Source: Marinobacterium sediminicola (GTDB lineage: Bacteria; Pseudomonadota; Gammaproteobacteria; Pseudomonadales; Balneatricaceae). From it: a stretch of 64,000 nucleotides of DNA. The DNA is taken from assembly GCF_022343685.1 (NCBI RefSeq), contig NZ_CP092123.1, positions 2,418,001 to 2,482,000 on the forward strand, given 5' to 3'. Positions 42,501-50,017 of this stretch are shown in pieces. A program made the position numbers and the translations under genes. The notes beneath the pieces were generated by a model, which was given only the letters and a program-made list of their open reading frames with translations, had not been told where the DNA came from and searched no databases. Every line of letters begins with the position of its first letter. The stretch's first letter is position 1.

Positions 42501-45500
42501 CCACCGTGAATGCGAATGGACCCCGTACCGTCGGTCCGCAGATCTACGTAGCCGCTGCCATCTGCAGCAATGGCATCCAGCACGACAAGGTCGCCATCAA
42601 CCTTGGTCAGGCTGATATTGCCGTTACTGCCCGCCAGGGTACTCAGACCGGACATGACACCACCGGTGTGGTTCACGGTGCCGCCGAAGGTTTCGGCGGT
42701 GTTCAGCGCCATAGCCTGCCCAATCTGCAGCTCGGTGCTGTCCAGATGGCGCAGCCAGATACCACCGGCACCGGCTTCCGCCGCCAGGCTGGACGGAACG
42801 GAGACTTCAATTCGGTTGCTGTCGCTGCCGATCGCATCACCCGCCTGCAGCAGAACGGTACTGCCGGTGGAGTCGATCAGGGCTACACCATCGGTTGCCT
42901 TGGTGGTGGTAATGCTGCCACCGGCCAGTAGCTGGATTGCACCGCTTTCACTGGTGACCAGAGTGGTTTCAGGCGCAGCCTGGTCGATGATCAGGTCTGA
43001 GCCGACCCCACCGGCACGCAGATCAACGGTACCGGTTCCTGTTGCCGTCACGGCCTTATCCAGTGTCAGAGAGCCGTTACCGGTAGCGATGCGGATATGG
43101 CCGTTCGCCCCCGGCGTCACGCCAGTGACTGAACCTGCGCCAATCAGGCCAGTATCAATCCCGGTCACTTCACCGATGGTCAGATCACCGGCATTGAGCA
43201 GCGTGACATCGAAACCATCGGTATTCAGCGACAGCGCGGCCAGATCAATCTGGTTGGTCTGGTTGTCCAGCTGTATTGCACCACCGGTCACGTCAGCTGC
43301 CAGCACGCCGGCGTTGATCTGAGACTGGCCAGCAGCCACCGACTGGGTCAGAGCACCGGCCGTTTTCAGCACAACCTGCGCGTCCGGTGCCTGGATGCCG
43401 TCTCGATTGACGGTCGTCTGGCTGATCAGGCCGAGGTCGCTGGCGGCATTGGCACTCTTGCCGGACAGGGTGACGCGACCGATTTCCAGCGCCGCGGTAT
43501 TATTCAGTTCAAGACCGGAATCAGCCGTGAAGGCACCGGCAAAGGTGCCGATTACGTTGGCATTGAGCAGTTTGGCCGTGCCGTCAGCGGTGCTCAAATA
43601 GAGGTCTGTTGCACCGGCACTGGCAGCAATCATGGCACCACCCGTCTGGATATAGGTGCCATTCTCAACCTGGACGCTCAGGATGTCCGCTGTAATATTC
43701 TCGGACTGGGTGACATCAGCCAGCACATCGGGAGTGGTGCTAAGCGCACGCAGGTCAATCTGATCGGCTGTCAGTCCAACGGTAGCGTTAGTCACGGCTG
43801 GCAGGATATCAACCTGGCCCGTCGTCGTATTCGAGGTATACCCTTCCACACGTGTGCTGCTGATCTGGCCGATGTTCAAGGCCTGACCCGTCGTCAGTAC
43901 CAGATCACCGATCACATCGGCCGCCAGCGTACCGATTCGATTGATGGCGGTCGCGACGAAATCGCCACTGCCCTGCAGACGCAGCTCATCGGCGCTGATC
44001 ACGCCCTTCGCCACCAGCCCCTCGGATGTGGTCAATTCACCGTCCGTGATGATGGTCAGACTGCCGGCATCCGATGTATTCGGCTGTCGAGCCAGGGTGA
44101 GAGCGGAATTGATGATCACTTTCGCCGCATAGGCATCGTTGTTAACGCCCGCCAGCAGGGTCAGGTCATCACGGAAGGTGGTCGGTGCGCTCACGGTAAT
44201 ATTACCGCTCAGATCAGTTCGACCGATGGTAATATCGGCAAAACCGGTACGACCGGTATCGGCCGTGACCAGATCCGCCAAAGCCACTGGCGTAGAGGTC
44301 CCGTCTCTGAACGTGACCAGATAACTGCCGCTGCCCTGATTGATGACTGTGGTATTACTGTATCCGTCACCGAGGGCCTGGATCGCGCTCTGGATATTTG
44401 CACCCAGGGTTGGGGAGTCTGTCGAATAAGCAATATCTCCCGTCAGGACACCACCCACGTTCAGCTTGAAAGTGCCGCCGGCATTGCCGTTAACGAGCAG
44501 ATTCTGTTGAGAGTCCAGCGCACCGGCCGTGGCGGTTACCTGAGGCGCACTCAGGAACACCGAATTGGCACTGCCGTTGAACCAGTCTTCACCCAGATAC
44601 AGGATCTTGCTGATGCCGTTTTCCGGACGCGATCCTGCGTTACCGAAAACGATCTGGGTGTCCGCGTTTTCGGGACGGATCACCAGATGACCATCGCTGG
44701 ACGCCTGCAGGCGAGACGAGGAGCTGTTGACGAACTCCATGGAGTCGGCCACGAAAATAATGTCCCCGGTAGCCGCACTCTTGTCCGAATCACGTCCCAC
44801 ATAAATACTGTTGCCGGTGGCAAAGATGCCGAAGCTGTTCTCACCGGCATCGTCCAGACGTCCACCGGAGGTACCCTGTAGCAGGATATCGCCGCTGCTG
44901 CTGAGGATACGGGTGTCGTTGTTCTGCAGGCGAATACCGTGGTTCTGCTCCACGGAGTTCACATTGCCGCCCCCGCCCTGGCCGCGGATCAGAATATCGC
45001 CACTGCCGCTCTGCACCAGCGCACTGTTGGCCAGCAGGACACCGATATAACGGCTACCACCGGTAACGCTGTCGCCCACGGCGCTGGCGTCACCATCAAT
45101 CAGGATATTGCCGGTAGTCGTGGTCAACGTGGCCTGGCCGGAAACGCCCTCGCCGATGATGATGGCATCCTTGTTGCCGCTATCGGTCTGGTTCAGCACC
45201 TGCCCCCGTACGCTTAGCTGACCGCTGTCGGTACTCAGGTAGGTAGCGGCACCGGTAATACGTACACCCGCGCCGGAAGAGTCTGACGCCTGGGTATTGT
45301 CAGCGGTACGGCCATAGATCGAAAGGTCGCCACCCGCCGTTTCAATTCGGGTATTGTGAAGACGAACGCCATCACTGCCATCGGTGTCGCCCGCCACACC
45401 TTCGGCATAGTTGCCGGCACTGCCCAGGCTGACACTGCCACCTGTGGTCGTGATGGCCACATCCGACATGATCACCGCGCCCTGGCCTGAGCCGGTGGCG

Positions 45501-47815
45501 ACATTGGGACTGAACAGCAGATTGAACGCATCGGTGCCGTTGGAATCAATACTCACACCAGAGAGTTTGATCGACTGATCAGAGTTGATGGTCAGCGTCT
45601 GATCGCCCACTGCGGCGGCATAAATATCGAAACTGTCCTGCAGGTAGCTGGTATAGCCAGCCGTCAACCCAGGAACTGCGCCACCGGTAATGTTGATGGT
45701 CACATCATTGCTGAGCAGGTTCAGCACCGGGTTATCGGCAAAGTTGGTACTGGCCGTGATGACCGGGCCGGAAGTATTGCTCAGGTTAATGCTGGTAGCA
45801 TTGAAATCGATATTTGTCGCGCCGTTGAAGGTTAGGCTGCGCAGCGGGTTTAAAGGGCTGCCGATATTGCCGTTAAAGATGATCTTGCCAGCGGTGCTGG
45901 GATCAGCACCGGTCAGACCTGTGGTGTCCAGTACCAGGTTCTGGGGCGACTGCGTCTGGGCGGTCAGGTTGGTCGAGGAGATCACCGGTGCGGCACTGAG
46001 TACCTGGCCACGAAATTCGATTTTGCCGCCGACGTTGTTATAGACGCCGCCGGAATCAGAGCCCTGAGTGTTGAGGGTGACGCTGTAGCCGTCATCGGCC
46101 AGGTAGACATCTTTGACGAACACGACATCACCGGACGGGGTATTGTTGCCGACACTCTGGGTCACCTTGGTACTCACCGGCGTTTCATGACGCAGGTACG
46201 TCACCTTGTTGAAGGTAACATCACCGCCGTTAGTCGCCAACTGGCCGAAAATGGAAACCGTACCAGCTGTGGAAGAGTCACCAAACACCAGATTAAGCGC
46301 GTTACCGTTGCCACTGGAGGTGATATCCACTCCCGTTTGCAGCACGATATCGTTAACGGCGTCAAAGGTCAGCGTCGCAGCATCACCTGATGTCTTGGCA
46401 ATCGACGCAGTGACATAAATATCATTGGTCGCAGACAACGTGACATTTGCACCACCATTCAGCGAATTCTCAATCGAAGTATTGCTGACGGTATCCGCGT
46501 TACCGCTGCCTGAATCGACCGTCAGGTCAGTCGGGTCAAGCAGCCAGCTGCCGCCTTCACCAGACTCGGCGGAGACATCGACACTGCCACTGACACCCAG
46601 GGCACCCCGGCTGGAAGTTTCAACCCGGCCGCCGCTGCCTTCTCCGGCACCACGTGCGGAGATGGTGCCGTCATGACGGGTCTGATCAGCCGACCAGAGC
46701 ACCACTTCACCACCATCACCATTAACGGTTGCATCGGCGCTGATATCAGCGTTTTCAGAAACGGTAACTCGGCCTGCCTCGGCAATCTCGCTCTGATCCC
46801 CCTGCCAGCCGCCGCCGACATGGATGGCGCCGCCACCGGCTGTACCGTCTACATTGACGGTGCCGGACAGGGTTACATCACCCCCGGTAATCATGACACG
46901 ACCGCCGGTTTCCCCAGGATCGTCACCGCGCGCTTCAACCGTACCCGCAATCATCGCTGCGCCATTACCGGCATCGATATGGATACTGCCATCCCCCGCA
47001 ACCGCCAGGGAGTTGGCGCGAATGATGCCGGTCTGGTTGATTGCCGCAGACAGGGCGCCGCCTGCGTTGCGACTTTGAATCAGCACCTTGCCGCCGTCGG
47101 CAATAATGGCACCACTGTTGGCAATCGCCGCCTCTGCACTGACGCCATCCATTTCAACGCCGACCAGGCCATCGGCGGTCAGCTCAAGCCGTGCCTTGTC
47201 ACCTGACAGCAGGGCCACCTGCCCCGCGTCTGCAGTGATGCTGCCGCTGTTTTCGACGGTTTTACCGGCCAGAACGACAAAGCCCCCGGTCTGGGTGGTG
47301 ATCTGCCCCTTGTTGATGACGTTACCGCCAGCCGCCAGATCTTCGAGCAGCAGCTGACCATTGATGAATTCGTCGCTGTCAGGCATCTGGCCCAACACCG
47401 CCAGACTGCCGACATCAATACGCGCGCTGCTGCCAAACAGTACACCGGCCGGGTTCGCGATGATCACGGTCCCCTGCGCGTTCAACTGCCCCAGAATCTG
47501 GGAAGGATCGCCAGAAAGGACCCGGTTCAACGCCAGATCGGAGCGCTGCTGCAGGAAATTGACGATGGCATCTGAACCGATGTTGAAGGTATTCCAGTCC
47601 GTTACCAGCCGCGAGGTGTTCTGCTGGATATTCATCACGTTATCGGTTTGCGTGATGATGGCTTGCCCCTGTTGAATCGCTGCACCGGAGGGCAGTTCAT
47701 CCACGGCGGGCGCCGCCTGCAGCTTCATTGACAGGCAGACGGATGCCACGGCCAGGGAAAGAAGTCTGGGCTTGAAAGTGGGTGATGTACTCGCCCGAAG
47801 GTTGTTCTTGGTCAT
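36524..47815 (-). CDS. Giant two-partner-secretion (TpsA-type) exoprotein
   Basis: The protein has 3763 residues. An extended signal region ends at about residue 34 (LQAAPAV). The TPS/FHA N-terminal domain follows (about 36-330), with MNIQQNTSRLVTDWNTFNIG, VNFLQQRSDLALNRVLSGDPSQILGQLNAQGTVIIANPAGVLFG and EGGSWLLDPTDLTV. The rest is a repetitive beta-helix made of modules such as GNIDLRTTSGAITLNADVTANG and GNIQLLAGQNLLTTRATDD. The last 150 residues (IPEGWMPFVIQIETRNPLTGALQTLKLLIVPVESEEY) look like a distinct Ig-type cap. The cognate TpsB gene ends 14 nt before it. It is probably a surface adhesin or contact factor. Near-identical 665-bp internal DNA repeats are listed separately. The CdiA VENN/toxin signature was not seen. 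Confidence 0.9.
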   Translation of the reverse strand: MTKNNLRASTSPTFKPRLLSLAVASVCLSMKLQAAPAVDELPSGAAIQQGQAIITQTDNVMNIQQNTSRLVTDWNTFNIGSDAIVNFLQQRSDLALNRVLSGDPSQILGQLNAQGTVIIANPAGVLFGSSARIDVGSLAVLGQMPDSDEFINGQLLLEDLAAGGNVINKGQITTQTGGFVVLAGKTVENSGSITADAGQVALLSGDKARLELTADGLVGVEMDGVSAEAAIANSGAIIADGGKVLIQSRNAGGALSAAINQTGIIRANSLAVAGDGSIHIDAGNGAAMIAGTVEARGDDPGETGGRVMITGGDVTLSGTVNVDGTAGGGAIHVGGGWQGDQSEIAEAGRVTVSENADISADATVNGDGGEVVLWSADQTRHDGTISARGAGEGSGGRVETSSRGALGVSGSVDVSAESGEGGSWLLDPTDLTVDSGSGNADTVSNTSIENSLNGGANVTLSATNDIYVTASIAKTSGDAATLTFDAVNDIVLQTGVDITSSGNGNALNLVFGDSSTAGTVSIFGQLATNGGDVTFNKVTYLRHETPVSTKVTQSVGNNTPSGDVVFVKDVYLADDGYSVTLNTQGSDSGGVYNNVGGKIEFRGQVLSAAPVISSTNLTAQTQSPQNLVLDTTGLTGADPSTAGKIIFNGNIGSPLNPLRSLTFNGATNIDFNATSINLSNTSGPVITASTNFADNPVLNLLSNDVTINITGGAVPGLTAGYTSYLQDSFDIYAAAVGDQTLTINSDQSIKLSGVSIDSNGTDAFNLLFSPNVATGSGQGAVIMSDVAITTTGGSVSLGSAGNYAEGVAGDTDGSDGVRLHNTRIETAGGDLSIYGRTADNTQASDSSGAGVRITGAATYLSTDSGQLSVRGQVLNQTDSGNKDAIIIGEGVSGQATLTTTTGNILIDGDASAVGDSVTGGSRYIGVLLANSALVQSGSGDILIRGQGGGGNVNSVEQNHGIRLQNNDTRILSSSGDILLQGTSGGRLDDAGENSFGIFATGNSIYVGRDSDKSAATGDIIFVADSMEFVNSSSSRLQASSDGHLVIRPENADTQIVFGNAGSRPENGISKILYLGEDWFNGSANSVFLSAPQVTATAGALDSQQNLLVNGNAGGTFKLNVGGVLTGDIAYSTDSPTLGANIQSAIQALGDGYSNTTVINQGSGSYLVTFRDGTSTPVALADLVTADTGRTGFADITIGRTDLSGNITVSAPTTFRDDLTLLAGVNNDAYAAKVIINSALTLARQPNTSDAGSLTIITDGELTTSEGLVAKGVISADELRLQGSGDFVATAINRIGTLAADVIGDLVLTTGQALNIGQISSTRVEGYTSNTTTGQVDILPAVTNATVGLTADQIDLRALSTTPDVLADVTQSENITADILSVQVENGTYIQTGGAMIAASAGATDLYLSTADGTAKLLNANVIGTFAGAFTADSGLELNNTAALEIGRVTLSGKSANAASDLGLISQTTVNRDGIQAPDAQVVLKTAGALTQSVAAGQSQINAGVLAADVTGGAIQLDNQTNQIDLAALSLNTDGFDVTLLNAGDLTIGEVTGIDTGLIGAGSVTGVTPGANGHIRIATGNGSLTLDKAVTATGTGTVDLRAGGVGSDLIIDQAAPETTLVTSESGAIQLLAGGSITTTKATDGVALIDSTGSTVLLQAGDAIGSDSNRIEVSVPSSLAAEAGAGGIWLRHLDSTELQIGQAMALNTAETFGGTVNHTGGVMSGLSTLAGSNGNISLTKVDGDLVVLDAIAADGSGYVDLRTDGTGSIRIHGGQVSSESGTLQLLSAAAISTNTATDLTNAGIELSTAGDVLLVAADGAIGSQSNRVEIENATGVATQSSGDQFLRHSGDMTVAEVTVVNGNALDTAASLLALPTGYFGLVAGTSQVIDLLVTGALQLNEQVQVAGGTIRFNAASVAQDNTDTTKALTAQNLNMQATGDIALNNAGNAIDTLAADSNLGNISYVDSDGLTIGTVDAGTADELNGLNAASNVDVQTLGGDLVVAKAVGTGTGNIDLRALNSGALTTNDVVVAGSNGNIDLRTTSGAITLNADVTANGTGWIDVRAGGATSDITVGNLGADYAQISSNSGNIQLLAGQNLLTTRATDDAGRATLATNDGSVLLQAGGTIGSDLYRIEIGGAAALAANAANGSIWLRKLGMTDALKLGDVEAFNTLDNVGGSFNGSFAGLTTGNAGNITLTTQGGDLTLVENVSADSSGYVDLRTAGTGAIALNNGAQITSGTGTLQILAGGDITTDRITGTTTELDTSGDVLLQSGGNIGSQDYRIELANVDQLAAVSTSSQYLHHTGNMTVDQVLAVNTANTTDHVAADLNGLLAGAGEVIDLLVDGALQLNDRIQVLSGTVRMNVANTVLQSTTAANEAVTASNLSIRAGDSITLNNIYNDVDTLAADSNLGNISYVDSDGLTIGTVDAGTADELNGLNAASNIDVQTLGGDLIVAQSVGTDSGNIDLRALNSGALTTNDVVVAGGNGNIDLRTTSGAITLNADVTANGTGWIDVRAGGATSDITVGNLGADYAQISSNSGNIQLLAGQNLLTTRATDDAGRATLATNDGSVLLQAGGTIGSDLYRIEIGGAAALAANAANGSIWLRKLGMTDALKLGDVEAFNTLDNVGGSFNGSFAGLTTGNAGNITLTTQGGDLTLVENVSADSSGYVDLRTAGTGAIALNNGAQVTSSNGTLQLLAGGAISTDRTSDLTNAGIELSTSGGVLLVSATNAIGSQGNRIEIENATGVATQSSGDQFLRHSGDMTVADVTVVNGNPLDTAASMLALPTGYFGLVAGTSQVIDLLVTGALQLNEQVQVAGGTIRFNAASVAQDNTDTTKALTAQNLNVQATGNIALNNAGNAIDTLAASSTSGSISYVDSDGLIVGTVDGLSGMNAASNIDVQTLGGDLIVDQTVAATSGNIDLRALNNGALTTNAAIEASTDDPDGNVNLRTELGAITLNADVTANGAGRIDIRSGSSDLTLGAASLISSATGDIQLLAGNNLISGKATNNSASIRTDGSVLLQAAGNIGSDSYRIEIGGAAALAANADSGSLWLRKLGTDELQLGGVEAFNAGDNVGGSFNGTYAGLTTGGVGSITLTTAGGNLTLAENVTASGSGDVDLRTAEAGLVIFGTNAQVTSGSGNLQILAGGAINSGSTFTELSTTGGNVLLQSGGDIGSLANRIDMTGVSGLAAQSGGSQFLGQDGAMTVAAVTAINADSNIDRDAENLNGLTASTDETVDLVATGALQLNDRVQISGTNGLIRFAADSINQVLDSAKAVSAGSLKAQANSDIALNNPENAIGSLAAESVNGTISYVDSDGLTVGAVDGLNGLAAAGDINVQALAGDLILAQMVSSDAGSLTLGADAGQMQLNANLATIDTAQILITAAELLQTAGTSINTGTLVAGVTGDLTMAGNNSARTASLSADGEFSHAGLLTLVDSGSLSAGGNMTLGPVNGVTADLLAQADGRITLQGATDLSTAWIRSGNELFLDSPMTVHGNTANAAVLAAGTWFYNRTGLGSDAIVANGSNWLVYDRTANDYTQRMAGLEPDYMVFSTLYNDMPAEQVTRPGNGYYTGTTILEPDNYLRVVTGINQESSSGSGIPSQNASEPVIAISETEQVFPPALLNTQTDVVFGEQVITVAGEDGYALLTTDPLTSGNLSIEMPVIKLKTGEEFRIPLAQLVGESELVTVALEGGTVPNWMEVIGTGLSARLSGIIPEGWMPFVIQIETRNPLTGALQTLKLLIVPVESEEYEITQEPTRV
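39761..40425 (-). repeat. Internal DNA duplication in the TpsA-type gene, copy 1
   Basis: About 665 bp are nearly identical to 41120-41784. The offset is 1359 bp (453 codons) and the reading frame is kept. Differences are a few third-position bases. The flanks also match more loosely, and 39221 onward matches 41963 onward (offset 2742 bp). Confidence 0.85.
41120..41784 (-). repeat. Internal DNA duplication in the TpsA-type gene, copy 2
   Basis: This is the partner of 39761-40425. Such recent in-frame duplication offers a path for repeat-number change by homologous recombination. Confidence 0.85.
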
Positions 47816-47829
47816 TCCGGACCTCTCCC

Positions 47830-49917
47830 TTAAAACAGAATCTTGCCGATCAACCAGAGACGTCCCTGGTCGTTCTTGCCATCGCTATCGGTACCTTCAG
47901 GCGTCGGGTTCGGGTTGTCTCCCGCCTTGTGAGCGTAAACCAGCTGCACATTGCCACTTTCGCCATAGGTCAGACTTACACCCGCACCATACCCCTTGAG
48001 CGTGTAACTGTTGGGGCCGGTATACACAATCCCCGGATTCAGGTCAGCGTACTGGGTGATACCACCCACATCATAAAACCCGAAAGCCTCGACTCGGCCC
48101 CAATCCGGTTGCGCCAGAATCTGACGCAATTCAAGATTGGCCACCCAGCCGTTATCGCCGATCCCTTCACCCACCGGCCAGGCGCGCACCCCGTCTGGTC
48201 CACCCAGCTGGAACTTCTCGGCGCTATCCAGGTTGCCACTGGCCCATTGGCCATTCAGTGCAGCGTTGAAGAAGAGGCCGTCCAGCGGCAGCGCCTGGTA
48301 GCGTTGCAGCGAGTAGTTCAACTTGGTGAAGCTGCCCTCGGTCTGCGGTCCGTTGGCATCGTTAAACTGATAACTGCTGCCCTCTTCCAACCCGACACTG
48401 CCTTGCGTCAGGGTCAGGCCCCAGCGGGTCTGGCCACTGAAGCGGTCAATGTGATCACCGTTGAAACCGAGGCTGGCCGATGTGATGTCACGGTCGTTTT
48501 CAACCGCACCATAGAGAATCGAGTTCTGATAATTCTTGAAATCCAGGCTCGCGTACAGATCCATATTCGTCTGTGCACTTCGCTTGAGCGGATAGCTGGC
48601 GAACAGTGAAGTGGCCGAAGAGTCACTGGCAATGTTAACCGGCACCGAGAATCCCTGATCCAGATCGAAATCCACATTCATGGCGGCATAGGACAGACCC
48701 AGACGCAAGCCGGAACGGCCCGCCGGGAAGTGCCCGCCAACCTTGAAGCTGCTGGAGTCGCTGGACTCGGTCACGTTCAGGAAAACCTGCTCGCCATGAC
48801 CACTGGGACTGTTCAGGTTGATATTGGCACTCAGGCGTTCGGCGCCGGAGTAGGTGCTGCCGTGGTTATCTGCGGTCACCAGCACGTTGACGAGGTCATC
48901 ATCCTCAACCTGAGCCAGTACCTGAGTGGTACCCGGTTGGGCGCCGGGCTTGAGATCGGTCTGGACGCGCTTGACGCCCGGCAGGTCGTTAAGCAAACGG
49001 ACCTGTTCTTCCAGCGCCGTCACATCCAGAGGTTCCCCCGGCTTGACCGCTTCAGCCAGGTAAGCAGCAGCAATATCGTTCTTGAGACGAGCATCATTAC
49101 CGGCTACGGTCAGGCCGTTGTCACCGGACTGCTCATCAACAATACCCTCCAGCACATCGACGCGTACGATGCCGTCACGAATCTCCTGCGGTGGCAGCCA
49201 GGCCTGAGCAAGCGCATAACCGCGATCACGCAGCAGGCGCGCCAGTGACTCGGCCGCTTCACCCAATTCTTCAACGGTCAGCTCGCGATCAGACCATTGG
49301 GCCATATGCTCAGCCACTTCGGCCTCGGTCAGCAATGTGACGCCATTGATCTCGAATCCGGCGACCTGTATGCGAGGGGTTGCATCCTGATAAGGCGTAA
49401 CCGGCTTGAGACCTTCGATGGCAACCGCCACCTGCTGGTTTTCCATGAACTGCATCTGGGAGAAACGCAGCACAGCATCCGGATGGCCATTTTCACGCAG
49501 AAACTTCAGCAGGTCGTTGGCCGCAAGCTGAAACTCAGCGAAGCTCAGTGCCTTGTTACTCCAGGGCTCCATAACCTGAGCCAGGTGGTCCACATTCACG
49601 TCGGCACCATCAAGAACCGGGATGGTATCAACCGCGAAGCTCCGCTGGGTAAGGTCAACCGGTGGCGGTTCAATCGCCGGATCGATCTTCGGTGCCGCTG
49701 CGGGCGCCCGAAGTACGACCTTGCCCTTCATGCGATCAGGGATACGCATTGGATCTGAGGCAGGGTTGGTGACATTGACGCCATCCGGCTGGGCAAACAG
49801 GCTCACCAACTGAGGCTCGGAATCAGGCCCTTGCGCCAACAGCAACATGGGAGCTGCAGCCAGAACCGTTGCCGTCAGAGAAACAAGCGGTTTAATGCCA
49901 GTTCTAAAAGAACTCAT
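47830..49917 (-). CDS. TpsB-type outer-membrane transporter (ShlB/FhaC family)
   Basis: The protein has 695 residues. A signal peptide ends around LLLAQGP. A long N-terminal region (about 30-180) holds one POTRA-like unit (NVDHLAQVMEPWSNKALSFAEFQLAANDLLKFLRENG). A canonical POTRA_2 follows (about 185-265, with LLRDRGYALAQAWLPPQEIRDGIVRVDVLEG). The 16-strand barrel has the conserved LGGPDGVRAWPVGEG motif and ends in WLIGKILF. It exports the TpsA-type protein encoded 14 nt downstream. It is a little longer than FhaC (about 580), mainly in the N-terminal region. Confidence 0.92.
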   Translation of the reverse strand: MSSFRTGIKPLVSLTATVLAAAPMLLLAQGPDSEPQLVSLFAQPDGVNVTNPASDPMRIPDRMKGKVVLRAPAAAPKIDPAIEPPPVDLTQRSFAVDTIPVLDGADVNVDHLAQVMEPWSNKALSFAEFQLAANDLLKFLRENGHPDAVLRFSQMQFMENQQVAVAIEGLKPVTPYQDATPRIQVAGFEINGVTLLTEAEVAEHMAQWSDRELTVEELGEAAESLARLLRDRGYALAQAWLPPQEIRDGIVRVDVLEGIVDEQSGDNGLTVAGNDARLKNDIAAAYLAEAVKPGEPLDVTALEEQVRLLNDLPGVKRVQTDLKPGAQPGTTQVLAQVEDDDLVNVLVTADNHGSTYSGAERLSANINLNSPSGHGEQVFLNVTESSDSSSFKVGGHFPAGRSGLRLGLSYAAMNVDFDLDQGFSVPVNIASDSSATSLFASYPLKRSAQTNMDLYASLDFKNYQNSILYGAVENDRDITSASLGFNGDHIDRFSGQTRWGLTLTQGSVGLEEGSSYQFNDANGPQTEGSFTKLNYSLQRYQALPLDGLFFNAALNGQWASGNLDSAEKFQLGGPDGVRAWPVGEGIGDNGWVANLELRQILAQPDWGRVEAFGFYDVGGITQYADLNPGIVYTGPNSYTLKGYGAGVSLTYGESGNVQLVYAHKAGDNPNPTPEGTDSDGKNDQGRLWLIGKILF

Positions 49918-50017
49918 TGCATTACCTCGCAGGCCTGACCAAAAGGAGTAACGTTTTTCGATTTCAAGGCGTCGTACCTGTCCATTGTGTACATCACTTC
50001 AACATTCATGCTTGTTA

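Noticed and set aside
36524-47815. A contact-dependent inhibition (CdiA) system
   Set aside because: No VENN-type motif or C-terminal toxin was seen. The gene after it encodes a DUF3467 protein that looks unlike an immunity protein.
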